A stretch of 64,000 nt of DNA, from NCBI GenBank assembly GCA_047975205.1, contig JBKEDC010000012.1, positions 124,001 through 188,000 of the forward strand. The letters are read 5' to 3'. Every line of letters starts with the position of its first letter. Within the stretch, counting starts at the first letter, position 1. Below are positions 1-9,453 of the stretch, one piece after another. Below the pieces are notes generated by a model. The model did not search any database. It was not told the DNA's origin and saw nothing but the letters and a program-made list of their open reading frames with translations. Source of the stretch: JBKEDC01 sp047975205. Its GTDB lineage: Bacteria; Bacteroidota; Bacteroidia; Bacteroidales; Prolixibacteraceae. The position numbers and the translations under genes were made by a program.

Positions 1-1197
1 TCCAATATATTTTTTTACACCTTCATTGTCACGAATTACCTCAGCAATATATTTGAATCCGGTATAAACATCAAAGAATTCAATACCATTTGCGCGAGCG
101 ATATCAGCAATTTTTTCTGTCGATACGATTGTTTTTACAATAAATTCATTGCCCTTGAAAGCGTTTTTCTCTTTCATCCGGGTAATAATATAGTAGATAA
201 ACAACAAAGCTGTTTGGTTTCCGTTTACGATGATATATTCTCCTTTATCGTTTTTTACAACCACACCGATACGGTCTGAGTCAGGATCTGAAGCCATTAC
301 TACATCAGCATCAACTTCGTAAGCTTTTTTGATAGCCATTTCCATAGCTGCAGGTTCTTCCGGATTAGGAGAAACTACGGTAGGAAAGTCACCACTTACT
401 ACGTCTTGCTCAGGGATATTGATAATATTTTCAAATCCGAAAGCACGGAAAGCTGCCGGAATTAATTTTACACCGGTTCCATGAATAGGAGTGTAAATAA
501 TTTTAAGATCTTTATGCTTAGCCACAATCTCAGGAGCAAGTGATACTTTTTTCACTTCTTCAAGGAACTTGGCGTCAACTTCTTCTCCAATGATTTCAAT
601 AAGCTCCGGGTTTCCTTCAAAGTTAATAGCTGAAGCTGTTACTTTAGCAACTTCATCAATGATATTTACGTCGTGAGGACTTACAACTTGAGATCCGTCA
701 TCCCAATATGCTTTATATCCGTTGTATTCTTTGGGATTGTGAGATGCGGTTATGATAATACCTGATTGACAGCCGAATTCACGAATTACATATGATAATT
801 CAGGAGTTGGACGAAGGTCTTCGAAGAGATATACTTTAATTCCGTTAGCAGAAAATATATCAGCACTTTTTTCAGCAAATAAACGACTATTATTGCGACA
901 GTCGTGCCCTATGGCAACTTTAATTTCATCAAGGTGTGCAAAATTCTTTTTTAAGTAGTTACTCAGTCCTTGAGTTGCAGCACCTACGGTGTAAATGTTC
1001 ATTCTATTTGATCCGGCTCCCATGATTCCGCGAAGGCCTCCGGTTCCGAATTCAAGGTCTTTATAAAATGAATCGATAAGATCTGTTTTATCTTCAGATT
1101 CGATCATTTTTTTTACCTCTTTGCGTGTAGTTTCATCATATACATCGCTTAGCCATGTTTGAGCCTTTTTAATTACAGGGTCTAAATTCTCTGACAT
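1..1197 (-). CDS. Phospho-sugar mutase (phosphoglucomutase/phosphomannomutase family), partial
   Basis: Interconverts sugar 1- and 6-phosphates (glucose and/or mannose) in the cytoplasm through a phosphoserine intermediate. The start is the ATG at 1197 and the frame stays open for 399 codons to the left edge, so the C-terminal part lies outside the window. Visible family motifs are a GTGGLRGIMG phosphate-loop region near residue 51, TASHNP with the phosphorylated serine at residue 152, and the magnesium loop DPDSDRIG at 304-311. It follows rfbD by 18 bases on the same strand and is probably co-transcribed, fitting nucleotide-sugar supply. The exact sugar specificity cannot be read from the sequence. 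Confidence 0.93.
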   Translation of the reverse strand, partial: MSENLDPVIKKAQTWLSDVYDETTRKEVKKMIESEDKTDLIDSFYKDLEFGTGGLRGIMGAGSNRMNIYTVGAATQGLSNYLKKNFAHLDEIKVAIGHDCRNNSRLFAEKSADIFSANGIKVYLFEDLRPTPELSYVIREFGCQSGIIITASHNPKEYNGYKAYWDDGSQVVSPHDVNIIDEVAKVTASAINFEGNPELIEIIGEEVDAKFLEEVKKVSLAPEIVAKHKDLKIIYTPIHGTGVKLIPAAFRAFGFENIINIPEQDVVSGDFPTVVSPNPEEPAAMEMAIKKAYEVDADVVMASDPDSDRIGVVVKNDKGEYIIVNGNQTALLFIYYIITRMKEKNAFKGNEFIVKTIVSTEKIADIARANGIEFFDVYTGFKYIAEVIRDNEGVKKYIG

Positions 1198-1215
1198 ATC
1201 TCGTAATTTTATGTG

Positions 1216-2079
1216 TTATTGTGTTTTTAAGATGTTAATGCATGCTTTTAGGCTATCTCGCCAGTATGGGATTTCAATTCCATAAGTATTTTTAATTTTA
1301 CTCTTGTTCAAAACACTGTATGATGGTCTCTGAGCAGGGGTGGGGTAGTCTTTGGTTTCAATAGGAAATACTGTACAACTAATTTTGCCAATTTCATGAA
1401 TTTGTTTTGCAAAATCATACCAACTAGCTACTCCCTCATTTGAATAATGATATATTCCGGGGTGCCAATTATCTTCGGTTTGTTTAATAATTTCAAGAAT
1501 TGTTTGGGCTAGATCTAAGGCATAAGTCGGAGTTCCTATTTGATCGCTGATAACGCTAAGTTTTTCGCGCTCCTCTCCCAACTTAAGCATTGTTTTTACA
1601 AAATTCTTCCCAAAGGCAGAATATAACCAGGACGTGCGAATAATAACTGCTTCCGGATTTTCCTTAATTAATGCAATTTCTCCGTTCAGTTTTGTTTTTC
1701 CATAAACAGAATTAGGGCCAACCAAATCATCTTCCGTGTAAGGCACGCAAGCTGTCCCGTCAAAAACGTAATCTGTTGATACATGGATAACCTTAGTCTT
1801 GCTGATTTTGGCTATGCTGCCGATATATTTTGGAATAGAAACATTGATGAGTTCAGCTAAGTCAGCGTCGGTTTCTGCTATATCTACAGCTGTATAAGCC
1901 GCACAATTAACAATGAAGTCCGGTTGATTATTATCGCAATATCGTTTGAGTGCTTGGAAATCGGTTGCATCTAATTCCTGAACATCTGTGAATAGAAATT
2001 CAAAGCTGCTTTCTTGGTTTGATAGATATTTTAGTTCAGAACCAAGCTGACCGTTTGACCCAATAACAAGTATCTTCAT
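1216..2079 (-). CDS. rfbD: dTDP-4-dehydrorhamnose reductase
   Basis: NADPH-dependent reduction of dTDP-4-dehydrorhamnose, the last step of dTDP-L-rhamnose synthesis for surface polysaccharides. The 287-residue length is normal. The N-terminal Rossmann loop GSNGQLG is at residues 7-13, the STDYVFDG segment follows near 101-108, and the catalytic YxxxK pair is Y126/K130. It is the first gene of a two-gene unit with the sugar-phosphate mutase and has a good -7 box 55 bases upstream. The rfbA, rfbB and rfbC partners are not in this window. Confidence 0.93.
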   Translation of the reverse strand: MKILVIGSNGQLGSELKYLSNQESSFEFLFTDVQELDATDFQALKRYCDNNQPDFIVNCAAYTAVDIAETDADLAELINVSIPKYIGSIAKISKTKVIHVSTDYVFDGTACVPYTEDDLVGPNSVYGKTKLNGEIALIKENPEAVIIRTSWLYSAFGKNFVKTMLKLGEEREKLSVISDQIGTPTYALDLAQTILEIIKQTEDNWHPGIYHYSNEGVASWYDFAKQIHEIGKISCTVFPIETKDYPTPAQRPSYSVLNKSKIKNTYGIEIPYWRDSLKACINILKTQ

Positions 2080-2133
2080 AGACTAATAAATTTACATGAA
2101 ATGTTGTTGTGTGTCGTGTGATTTACATAAAGT

Positions 2134-2141
2134 CAAATATA
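2134..2141 (-). promoter_or_regulatory. Bacteroidota-type -7 box for rfbD
   Basis: Read on the minus strand this is TATATTTG, matching the Bacteroidota consensus TAnnTTTG, 55 bases ahead of the rfbD start. No matching TTTG -33 element is seen at the usual spacing, so this is a tentative call. Confidence 0.45.
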
Positions 2142-2214
2142 AGAATAATTTACGGGGGATTTAATGTATTCGTACATTAAACCTTTCAAATAAATCCTTT
2201 ATATAATGTAGTAC

Positions 2215-2961
2215 CTAGTTGTTTCTGGTAATGATAGAAAGTACAATATAACTGATGATGATTAAAGGTAATCCTACAATACCTAATAATAACATTAGGA
2301 TTAGGCATAGGACAAGAAAAATATATCTGATTTGATTGTCTTTCCAAGAAAAGTTTTTGATTTTTAAGGAGAACATAGGCACCTCTGAAACCATCATTGA
2401 AGAGAAAATAATAATTGATATCAAGAGGTTGAATTTATTTAATACGATATCAATTGCAATTGCGCTGTTACTCCATGCAACAATTCCGGCAAGAGAGGCA
2501 AAAAATAATGCATTGGCGGGGATAGGCAAACCTAGGAAGCCGGTTTCTTGTCGAGTATCAATATTAAATTTGGCTAAACGAAATGCTCCTGCAATAGGAA
2601 TAAATAGGCAAGAAGCTAAAAGCAACCATTCATACCATGTTGCTTGTATTTCAGAAAAGGTGTATAAATCACCAAAAAGAGAGAGTTGTAATAAGCTAAA
2701 TGCGATAGTTGCGGGAGCTAAGCCGAACGAAACTAAATCGCAGAGTGAATCTAACTGCTTTCCCAGTTCTGAATAAGAGTGAAGCAAACGAGCTGACATC
2801 CCATCCAGAAAATCAAACACGGCAGCTAACCCTATGCAAATTGCTGCATAACCAATATATCCTTGAATGCCTAGGAAAACAGCAAAACTTCCAAACGTGA
2901 GATTTAAGGAAGTTATAAAGTTAGGAATCCACCATAAATACGGATGCTTATTATCGTTCAT
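2215..2961 (-). CDS. pssA: CDP-diacylglycerol--serine O-phosphatidyltransferase
   Basis: Inner-membrane enzyme that joins CDP-diacylglycerol and serine to make phosphatidylserine. The CDP-alcohol phosphotransferase signature is intact: DG, two residues, AR, eight residues, G, three residues, D, three residues, D, starting at FDFLDGMSAR. Several hydrophobic segments lie on both sides. I take the ATG at 2961 (248 residues) because the longer frame would begin with TTG; this start overlaps the end of psd by 11 bases, a sign of translational coupling. The substrate is used directly by the upstream psd product, and its precursor is made by cdsA two genes earlier. Confidence 0.92.
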   Translation of the reverse strand: MNDNKHPYLWWIPNFITSLNLTFGSFAVFLGIQGYIGYAAICIGLAAVFDFLDGMSARLLHSYSELGKQLDSLCDLVSFGLAPATIAFSLLQLSLFGDLYTFSEIQATWYEWLLLASCLFIPIAGAFRLAKFNIDTRQETGFLGLPIPANALFFASLAGIVAWSNSAIAIDIVLNKFNLLISIIIFSSMMVSEVPMFSLKIKNFSWKDNQIRYIFLVLCLILMLLLGIVGLPLIIISYIVLSIITRNN

Positions 2962-3613
2962 TTTCAAATTCTCCAATTATAGTTTGAGAGCCGACAACTT
3001 TGTCGCCCAATTTAACATTCAATTTTGTGTTTAGCGGTAAATATAAATCAACCCGAGAGCCGAACCGGATAAAACCTAGTTCATCATCCTGCTTTACAGC
3101 ATTGCCTTCTTGTTTAAAGTTTAATATTCTGCGAGCCATGGCACCGGCAACTTGATTCGCCACTATTTCAATGCCATTCTCCATTTTGATAGCAGTTATA
3201 TATCTCTCATTTTCTTCGGCTGATTTATCTTTAAAGGCTGCCAAAAATTTACCTTCAATATGTTTAGAAAAAGTAATTACACCGGAAACGGGAATCCAAT
3301 TAATGTGCACGTTAAAAGGCGACATAAAGATAGAAACTTTTAAGCATTGTTGTTTCAAGTGCATAGGTTCGAAAGCCTCTTCAATTACGCAGACTCTACC
3401 ATCAGCCGGACAGATAACTGCTTGTTCGTTTAAAGTTACTTCACGTTGGGGATAACGAAAAAACTGAAGAGTTAGTATGAGTATGATAAATCCGATTAAA
3501 CTAACCGATACACTGCCATACACACACGTTATAAAATGAGCTACTGCAACAAGAGTAACAAAGAGAATTACAGCAAATAAAATAGTTCCTCGTCCTGCGG
3601 GGTGGAATTTCAT
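2951..3613 (-). CDS. psd: Phosphatidylserine decarboxylase proenzyme
   Basis: Decarboxylates phosphatidylserine to phosphatidylethanolamine at the membrane. The 220-residue length matches the short class of the family. The self-cleavage site that creates the pyruvoyl group is the GS pair in the C-terminal segment RFGSRVD; the serine becomes the N-terminal pyruvoyl of the small chain. Two N-terminal hydrophobic helices anchor it, and the HINWIPVSG segment is typical. It overlaps pssA and sits 46 bases after cdsA, so three successive steps of one lipid pathway are encoded together. Confidence 0.93.
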   Translation of the reverse strand: MKFHPAGRGTILFAVILFVTLVAVAHFITCVYGSVSVSLIGFIILILTLQFFRYPQREVTLNEQAVICPADGRVCVIEEAFEPMHLKQQCLKVSIFMSPFNVHINWIPVSGVITFSKHIEGKFLAAFKDKSAEENERYITAIKMENGIEIVANQVAGAMARRILNFKQEGNAVKQDDELGFIRFGSRVDLYLPLNTKLNVKLGDKVVGSQTIIGEFENER

Positions 3614-3659
3614 GATAAAAAGTTGAATGTAATAATTTGGGCGAAATTAGTAAAAATAC

Positions 3660-4496
3660 CTACAAATTCAATAGTTCAAGAAGACATACATATACCGGAA
3701 TGGCAAATAAGATAGAGTCAAAACGATCTAGCAATCCTCCATGTCCGGGAAATATTGTTCCGCTATCTTTGATTCCAAACTGCCGTTTAATAAGGGATTC
3801 TGTCAAATCTCCTAAGGTGGCTGACATTACAATGCAAACTCCAATAATAATCCAATGTAACAAGCTAATTTCAGAATAAAATGAAATAACTGCAGCTACA
3901 ATGGTGGCAGATATCATACCTCCGATAGCACCCTCCCATGATTTTTTCGGAGAAATACGCTCAAATAAGCGACGTTTTCCAAATTTCACACCAAAAAGAT
4001 AGGCGCAAGAATCGTACACCCAAATAATAATCATCATGATGATAAATAATTTGGGTGTATATTGGTTAGTTAAGACAGATAGTGGCTTTAGCGGATTTGA
4101 AAATACAATATAATTAGTCAAACTGATTGGTATCGTGATATACACAATAGCAATTAAACCAAAAGCAATGTTTTGCAATGGGTATTGTTTATTGGCAAAT
4201 AACTCATGAACAAATGTGATGAGTAGAATAGGGAAAATCAAGAAGAAACAGATGGGACTTACAACACCCGAAGCTACTAAAAAACTTACCGTAAATATGC
4301 AGGCAGATACCATGGAAATAATCCATCGATGGGGGGTAAAACCCGTTGATTCTGTAATCGTAAAAAACTCTTGCAACATACCCAACATAATAACTAGGAA
4401 AAGAATAGCAAAAGTATATTGATTGACAAGCAGACAAATCAGCATAACAGCCACGATGACTACCGCTGTAAGTGAACGTTGAACTAAATTATTCAT
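3660..4496 (-). CDS. cdsA: Phosphatidate cytidylyltransferase (CDP-diacylglycerol synthase)
   Basis: Integral membrane enzyme that makes CDP-diacylglycerol from phosphatidate and CTP, the precursor for pssA. The 278-residue protein is almost wholly hydrophobic helices. The C-terminal CDP-diglyceride synthetase signature is clear: S-x-x-KR, then KDSG, then PGHGG followed by DRFDS near residues 238-265. It overlaps the preceding small DUF2007 gene by 8 bases. Confidence 0.94.
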   Translation of the reverse strand: MNNLVQRSLTAVVIVAVMLICLLVNQYTFAILFLVIMLGMLQEFFTITESTGFTPHRWIISMVSACIFTVSFLVASGVVSPICFFLIFPILLITFVHELFANKQYPLQNIAFGLIAIVYITIPISLTNYIVFSNPLKPLSVLTNQYTPKLFIIMMIIIWVYDSCAYLFGVKFGKRRLFERISPKKSWEGAIGGMISATIVAAVISFYSEISLLHWIIIGVCIVMSATLGDLTESLIKRQFGIKDSGTIFPGHGGLLDRFDSILFAIPVYVCLLELLNL

Positions 4497-4695
4497 TATT
4501 TTGTTTTAGTAAATCCTTGGCTTCTTCAAGTTGAGAACGATGCACATATAATTCGAAACATCCGAACAACAGGTGAGGTGAATCTTGCTTTTTTAGAATA
4601 ACGCAAGGAATGTTATTTTCAATTAACATTCCCCTAACTAGTTCAGCTTCAAAATTATTAGGAGTTGAATAGATGGCTTCAAAATCTTTTTCCAT
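4489..4695 (-). CDS. DUF2007 (putative signal-transducing protein) family small protein
   Basis: A 68-residue protein of the DUF2007 type. The family layout is visible: an N-terminal strand and helix with a residue run like 'NNFEAELVRGMLIENNIPC', a central strand ending in FELYVH, and a C-terminal helix beginning near LEEAKDLL. Members bind near metal or signal proteins in some genomes, but no function is established here. It is translationally coupled to cdsA through an 8-base overlap and sits between ftsH and cdsA. Confidence 0.8.
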   Translation of the reverse strand: MEKDFEAIYSTPNNFEAELVRGMLIENNIPCVILKKQDSPHLLFGCFELYVHRSQLEEAKDLLKQNNE

Positions 4696-4719
4696 GCGAT
4701 ACTACTATTTAGCGTTTAT

Positions 4720-4768
4720 GATAACATGAACTAACAGTCTCTCTAATATGTAGTTAGTTCATGTTATC
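4720..4768. repeat. 16-bp perfect inverted repeat between ftsH and the DUF2007 gene
   Basis: Arms GATAACATGAACTAAC (4720-4735) and its exact complement (4753-4768) with a 17-base loop. It lies 3' of ftsH on the minus strand. There is no T-run after it on either strand, so it is more likely an mRNA-stability or processing hairpin, or a partial attenuator, than a classic terminator. Confidence 0.7.
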
Positions 4769-4796
4769 TTCATTCGTAGATTTTACGAGTTATTTG

Positions 4797-6863
4797 TTAA
4801 GATTCTATTGCCGGTGGAGGAGTTTCTTCAATAGCCGGAGTATCTACACGGTTTATCTCTTCAGCTCCTTTATCAGCTAGCTGCCAAGGTCGTTTGCCGA
4901 ATATTTCTTCCAAGTCATCGCCAAAAATAACTTCTTTTTCAAGCAATTTTTCTGCCAACTTACGATGGCTGTCCTTGTTGTCTTTTAATACCTGTAATGC
5001 TCGACTGTATTGTTCATCAATCATAGCTTTAGCCTCTTCGTCAATCAAGATAGCTGTTTTTTCGCTATACGGTTTAGTGAAAGAGTAATCAGATTGACCT
5101 GTTGAATCATAATAACTAAAATTACCTACTTTATTACTCATACCATAAATACTAATCATGGCATAAGCTGTTTTGGTAACTTTTTCTAAGTCGTTTTGTG
5201 CTCCTGATGAAATATTACCAAAGACTAATTCTTCAGCAGCTCTACCTCCTAAAGTTGAGCACATTTCGTCTAACAATTGTTCTTTAGTTGTAATGGAGCG
5301 TTCTTCAGGTAAATACCAAGCTGCTCCTAATGCCTTACCACGCGGAACAATAGTAACCTTCACCAACGGATGAGCAAATTCAAGTAGCCAGCTGATAGCA
5401 GCATGACCCGCTTCATGGAAAGCGATACGCTTTTTCTCGTCAACAGAAATAATTTTATTTTTCTTTTCCAGACCGCCGACAATGCGATCAACAGCATCAA
5501 GAAAATCTTGTTTTTCAACCGTTTCATGGTCTTTTCTAGCCGCAATAAGAGCTGCTTCATTACATACATTGGCAATATCGGCACCGGAAAATCCGGGAGT
5601 TTGTTTAGCTAGAAAAGGCACTTTAACCCCGGAGTTCAATTTCAGGTTGCGTAAATGTACTTGGAATATCTCTCCTCGTTCATTAAGATCGGGCAACTCC
5701 ACTTGAATTTGACGATCGAAGCGACCGGCACGCATTAAAGCATTATCTAATATCTCAGCACGGTTGGTAGCTGCTAAGATGATAATTCCCGAATTGGTGT
5801 CGAAACCATCCATTTCTGTAAGTAATTGATTCAAAGTATTCTCTCGCTCATCATTAGAGCCCATGCTTGGTCGATTACCTCGAGCTCTACCAATAGCATC
5901 AATTTCATCAATGAAAATAATACAAGGTGATTTTTCTTTGGCTTGCTTAAATAGATCGCGCACGCGAGAGGCCCCAACCCCTACAAACATTTCTACAAAA
6001 TCAGAACCTGACATGGAAAAGAAAGGAACATGAGCTTCGCCGGCAACAGCTTTTGCCAACAAAGTTTTACCCGTTCCAGGAGGACCTACAAGCAAAGCTC
6101 CTTTCGGGATTTTACCGCCTAGCTTGGTGTATTTGTCAGGATTCTTAAGAAATGAAACAATCTCTTCGATCTCTTGTTTTGCTTCTGATAAACCGGCAAC
6201 TTCATTGAAAGTGACATTCACCTTAGAACCTTTATCAAATACTTTAGCCTGTGATTTTCCTACGCTGAATATTCCTCCTGCACCACCACCTCCTGCACCT
6301 TTATTCATACGTCGGAACATATACATCCAGAAGGCAATAATAAGCACAAATGGCAGCAACCAACCAATGATGTTGCTAAAATAGTCAACTTCGATTTTGC
6401 TGTCCACATATATGCGGTTATCTTTGGGCACATTGGCTTCTTGCTGAATTTCCTTCACATTATTCTCAAAGTTTTCTAAAGAGCCTACTTCTAAGATAAA
6501 TTGTGGGCCTGCTGCTGAAGGGCTTGAAAATGCATTTTTCAGTTTATCGTCGTATTTACTGACGCTTTCCTTTTTGAGGTAAATTTTTGCATTGCGATTA
6601 TTCACCATCACAATGTGCTCTACATCACCGGCTTCAAGCATATGATAAAAATCTCTACTATTGGTAGTAACAGGACCTCCGCCAAAGTCCATCATGCCAA
6701 GGCTCAAAATGAGTACTAACATGATACCATAAATCCAATACGGATTGAATTTAGGAACCTTACCTCCATTCATAGGGTTGAAATTTGGTCGATTATTTTC
6801 CTTGCGTTTTTGCTTGTTTGCATCGTTTGGGGGAAAATTCCCTTTATTATCGGTATTATTCAT
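4797..6863 (-). CDS. ftsH: ATP-dependent zinc metalloprotease FtsH
   Basis: Membrane-bound AAA+ protease that degrades unassembled or damaged membrane proteins and some regulators. Two transmembrane helices (about residues 42-60 and 165-183) flank a periplasmic domain. Then come Walker A GPPGTGKT, Walker B IIFIDEIDAIG, the second-region-of-homology arginines in LMRAGRFDRQ, and the zinc site HEAGH. I use the ATG at 6863 (688 residues); an extension to 6881 would start with TTG and overlap rsfS. It follows rsfS by 10 bases. The N terminus is glycine/asparagine-rich and extended before the first helix, as usual for Bacteroidota. Confidence 0.96.
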   Translation of the reverse strand: MNNTDNKGNFPPNDANKQKRKENNRPNFNPMNGGKVPKFNPYWIYGIMLVLILSLGMMDFGGGPVTTNSRDFYHMLEAGDVEHIVMVNNRNAKIYLKKESVSKYDDKLKNAFSSPSAAGPQFILEVGSLENFENNVKEIQQEANVPKDNRIYVDSKIEVDYFSNIIGWLLPFVLIIAFWMYMFRRMNKGAGGGGAGGIFSVGKSQAKVFDKGSKVNVTFNEVAGLSEAKQEIEEIVSFLKNPDKYTKLGGKIPKGALLVGPPGTGKTLLAKAVAGEAHVPFFSMSGSDFVEMFVGVGASRVRDLFKQAKEKSPCIIFIDEIDAIGRARGNRPSMGSNDERENTLNQLLTEMDGFDTNSGIIILAATNRAEILDNALMRAGRFDRQIQVELPDLNERGEIFQVHLRNLKLNSGVKVPFLAKQTPGFSGADIANVCNEAALIAARKDHETVEKQDFLDAVDRIVGGLEKKNKIISVDEKKRIAFHEAGHAAISWLLEFAHPLVKVTIVPRGKALGAAWYLPEERSITTKEQLLDEMCSTLGGRAAEELVFGNISSGAQNDLEKVTKTAYAMISIYGMSNKVGNFSYYDSTGQSDYSFTKPYSEKTAILIDEEAKAMIDEQYSRALQVLKDNKDSHRKLAEKLLEKEVIFGDDLEEIFGKRPWQLADKGAEEINRVDTPAIEETPPPAIES

Positions 6864-6873
6864 CAATATGTTT

Positions 6874-7254
6874 TTATTCAATGTCCGTTTTAATATTCTT
6901 TATTTTGGCATCAGCCCAAAGGTGCTCTATATCGTAAAATTTACGTGTGTCATGCTGAAACACATGCACCATGATATGTGAAAAATCTAACAAAATCCAA
7001 AGCTTATTGTTGTAACCATCTTTTCTAAAAACGCGTTCTCCTGTAAGTTCCAATACGGTATCTTCTATAGAATTGGCAATAGCATCTACTTGAGTGCTAG
7101 AGTTTCCGTGACAAATAAGAAAATAATCGCATTCAGAATGATTAATAGGTCTTAGATCTATTTCTACAATATCCAATCCTTTTTTTCGCTCAATTCCTTC
7201 CACTATGGCTTTTAATAGAGCTGCTGTGCTATGATTATCGTTTGTTGTGTGCAT
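6874..7254 (-). CDS. rsfS: Ribosomal silencing factor RsfS (Iojap family)
   Basis: Binds ribosomal protein L14 on the 50S subunit and blocks subunit joining when nutrients are scarce. The 126-residue protein shows the family layout: KGLDIVEIDLR, then CDYFLICHGNSSTQV, and the C-terminal WILLDFSHIMVHVF segment. It is the first gene of the rsfS-ftsH-DUF2007-cdsA-psd-pssA run, with a good -7 box 18 bases upstream. Confidence 0.95.
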   Translation of the reverse strand: MHTTNDNHSTAALLKAIVEGIERKKGLDIVEIDLRPINHSECDYFLICHGNSSTQVDAIANSIEDTVLELTGERVFRKDGYNNKLWILLDFSHIMVHVFQHDTRKFYDIEHLWADAKIKNIKTDIE

Positions 7255-7889
7255 TAAAATAGTTTAATACACAAAGATAAATTTTTTATATTATAAAGCC
7301 CGATAAAATTATTTTCTGTGTGATAAATCATGTATAACTTACATTACGATTTATGTCTGAAATACTATTTTCAGCATCGGAAATTCACAATGCAGAAAAT
7401 GACAAGATGAAAATATTCTAATGTAGTTTGTTGATTTCTAGTGGGGTAAAATATTTGTTGGTTGATGTAATGATGAAGCTGGTTATTTTAACGATATCGT
7501 ATGATTGTACTATTTGCAAATAGCATAAAAAATCACTTTTTCTATCTTTACTCGCTCATAATAAAGCGAAAAACAACTAATTTATATTATACATAGCGAG
7601 AAATGACCGGAAAAATGTACGGACCATTCATTCTGAATGAGAATTGCTCCTAAAAATGATTTTTATGCTTGTTTGTTTAGAGAAATGCTATAAAATAAGG
7701 AATAGCTATTTTTTTGTTTAATTTTTGATCATATCTTTTCATGATGAATGATATGCTTTGAAGTATTTCAATCGTTTATTAATATTTGTCTTGCCGATTC
7801 TCTTCTTTGGCTAAAAAATGTAACTTCGCACGAAACTGAAAAATAAACAGGTTTGTAATTCCGCAAATCGATAGAAAGCAGAATGCTTC
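7255..7889. other. Gene-free divergent intergenic region
   Basis: About 635 very AT-rich bases between rsfS (minus) and birA (plus). Apart from the rsfS -7 box and a weak TAACTTCG box at 7821-7828 that could serve birA, I see only short hairpins. No tRNA, open frame with family likeness, or long repeat is visible. Confidence 0.6.
7272..7279 (-). promoter_or_regulatory. Bacteroidota-type -7 box for the rsfS-ftsH operon
   Basis: Minus-strand TATCTTTG, an exact TAnnTTTG match, 18 bases before the rsfS ATG. This implies a very short leader. A -33 TTTG is not evident at the usual distance. Confidence 0.55.
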
Positions 7890-8627
7890 ATGGTAAATAT
7901 CATAAAACAAAAAGAATTAACGAGCACGAATGTTTATGCTGCTGAACAGCTGAAGAAGAACGATCCGGATGAGTTCACGGTTTATCTTGCAGAGAACCAG
8001 CCAGAAGGTAAAGGTCAACCGGGTAATTGTTGGGAAAGCGAATCAGGAAAAAATCTTACATTTAGCCTTATACTTCGCCCAATCTTTTTACCAATTCCAC
8101 AACAGTATCTCATATCTAAGGTTGTTTGTCTGGGGATTGTAAAGACATTATCAACCCGAATAGATGGGGTGAAAATAAAATGGCCGAACGATATTTATGT
8201 AGATAATAAAAAAATTTGCGGCATCTTAATCGAGAATCAGCTTCGGGGAATGAGACTTAGCAGCTCGATTGTAGGGGTTGGACTTAATGTAAATCAAGAG
8301 CACTTTGTATCTGATGCTCCGAATCCTATTTCTATGAAACAAATTGTGCATGCGGATTTCAACTTAGACGACGTGTTGGGGGAGATATTAATCAATATTA
8401 TTGCGTATTATGATTTATTGCAGCGAAAAGAGAATATTGACAGTGTAAACGCTGAATTTTTGGCTAATATGTATAGGTTGGGAGAGTGGCACTTATTCAG
8501 AGCAGCGAACGTAACTTTTGAAGGCAGGATAGACGGTGTGAATAAATTTGGTCAGCTAAAACTAACTCATAGGGAAACGAATTTTCAACAGGAATATAAT
8601 TTCAAAGAAGTGCAATACGTTTTATAA
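7890..8627 (+). CDS. birA: Biotin--[acetyl-CoA-carboxylase] ligase
   Basis: Attaches biotin to the biotin carboxyl carrier protein through biotinyl-AMP. The 245 residues hold only the catalytic domain; there is no N-terminal DNA-binding domain, so it is not a BirA-type repressor. The biotinyl-AMP loop is the variant GKGQPGN (residues 36-42) followed by W, in place of the usual GRGRRGR, which is common in Bacteroidota. The catalytic segment KWPNDIYVDNKKICGILIE contains the conserved lysine. It is followed 39 bases later by the DUF2520 gene. Confidence 0.92.
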   Translation: MVNIIKQKELTSTNVYAAEQLKKNDPDEFTVYLAENQPEGKGQPGNCWESESGKNLTFSLILRPIFLPIPQQYLISKVVCLGIVKTLSTRIDGVKIKWPNDIYVDNKKICGILIENQLRGMRLSSSIVGVGLNVNQEHFVSDAPNPISMKQIVHADFNLDDVLGEILINIIAYYDLLQRKENIDSVNAEFLANMYRLGEWHLFRAANVTFEGRIDGVNKFGQLKLTHRETNFQQEYNFKEVQYVL

Positions 8628-8666
8628 GAAATATGAATATTATTGTATAATCAATACAGGCTATTT

Positions 8667-9449
8667 ATGGATAAAATACAAAAAATAGTTTTGATAGGAG
8701 CCGGAAATTTAGCTACGCAGCTAGGTTTGGCCTTGCATGAGCATGGAGTAATCATCATGCAGGTTTACAGTAGAACTATGAGTTCTGCAAACTTGCTTGC
8801 CGAGAAAGTTCAGGCAGAAGCAATTGTCGATTTAAAAGAAATAACGCCACAAGCGGATTTGTATATTTTTTCGGTTAAAGATGATGCGTTGCTGCAAGTG
8901 CTCCAGCAATGCTCGCTTTTCGATAAGGTGCTTGTGCATACGGCAGGTTCAATTGACATGAATATATTGCAAGATTTTTCATCAAATTACGGGGTTTTTT
9001 ATCCGCTTCAAACTTTTTCCAAATCACGTAAAGTAGATTTTAAGGCTATTCCATTTTGCATTGAGGCGTCTAGCGATAAATGCAGACAACAATTAAAACA
9101 ACTTGCTCGATTATTATCATCAGATGTTCGCGATGTTGATTCCATGCAAAGACAGAGTATTCATTTAGCAGCTGTCTTCGTATGTAATTTTGTCAACTAT
9201 ATGTACAACGTGGGATTCGATTTAATGCAACAGCATGATTTAAACTTTGATCTTCTTAAACCGCTAATTATGGAAACAGCACAAAAAGTAATGCACACGA
9301 ATCCTTGGGAAGCACAAACCGGTCCGGCTGTTCGTTATGATGAACAAGTTATGAATAAGCACCTTGATTTTTTAGATAAGCAGAAACAGTTAAAAGAATT
9401 ATATAGCTTTGTGTCGAAACAAATATTTAATAAGCACCAAAATAAATAA
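8667..9449 (+). CDS. Rossmann-fold/DUF2520 oxidoreductase-like protein
   Basis: An NAD(P)-binding protein of the Rossmann-like plus DUF2520 type, related in fold to pyrroline-5-carboxylate reductase and 6-phosphogluconate dehydrogenases. The nucleotide loop GAGNLAT lies near residue 11, and the C-terminal half is the helical DUF2520 dimerization domain with QSIHLAAVFVCNFVN. Substrate unknown. I take the ATG at 8667 (260 residues); the frame extends to a TTG at 8643 with no family support. It precedes the kdsC-like gene by 4 bases. Confidence 0.85.
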   Translation: MDKIQKIVLIGAGNLATQLGLALHEHGVIIMQVYSRTMSSANLLAEKVQAEAIVDLKEITPQADLYIFSVKDDALLQVLQQCSLFDKVLVHTAGSIDMNILQDFSSNYGVFYPLQTFSKSRKVDFKAIPFCIEASSDKCRQQLKQLARLLSSDVRDVDSMQRQSIHLAAVFVCNFVNYMYNVGFDLMQQHDLNFDLLKPLIMETAQKVMHTNPWEAQTGPAVRYDEQVMNKHLDFLDKQKQLKELYSFVSKQIFNKHQNK

Positions 9450-9453
9450 TCAT

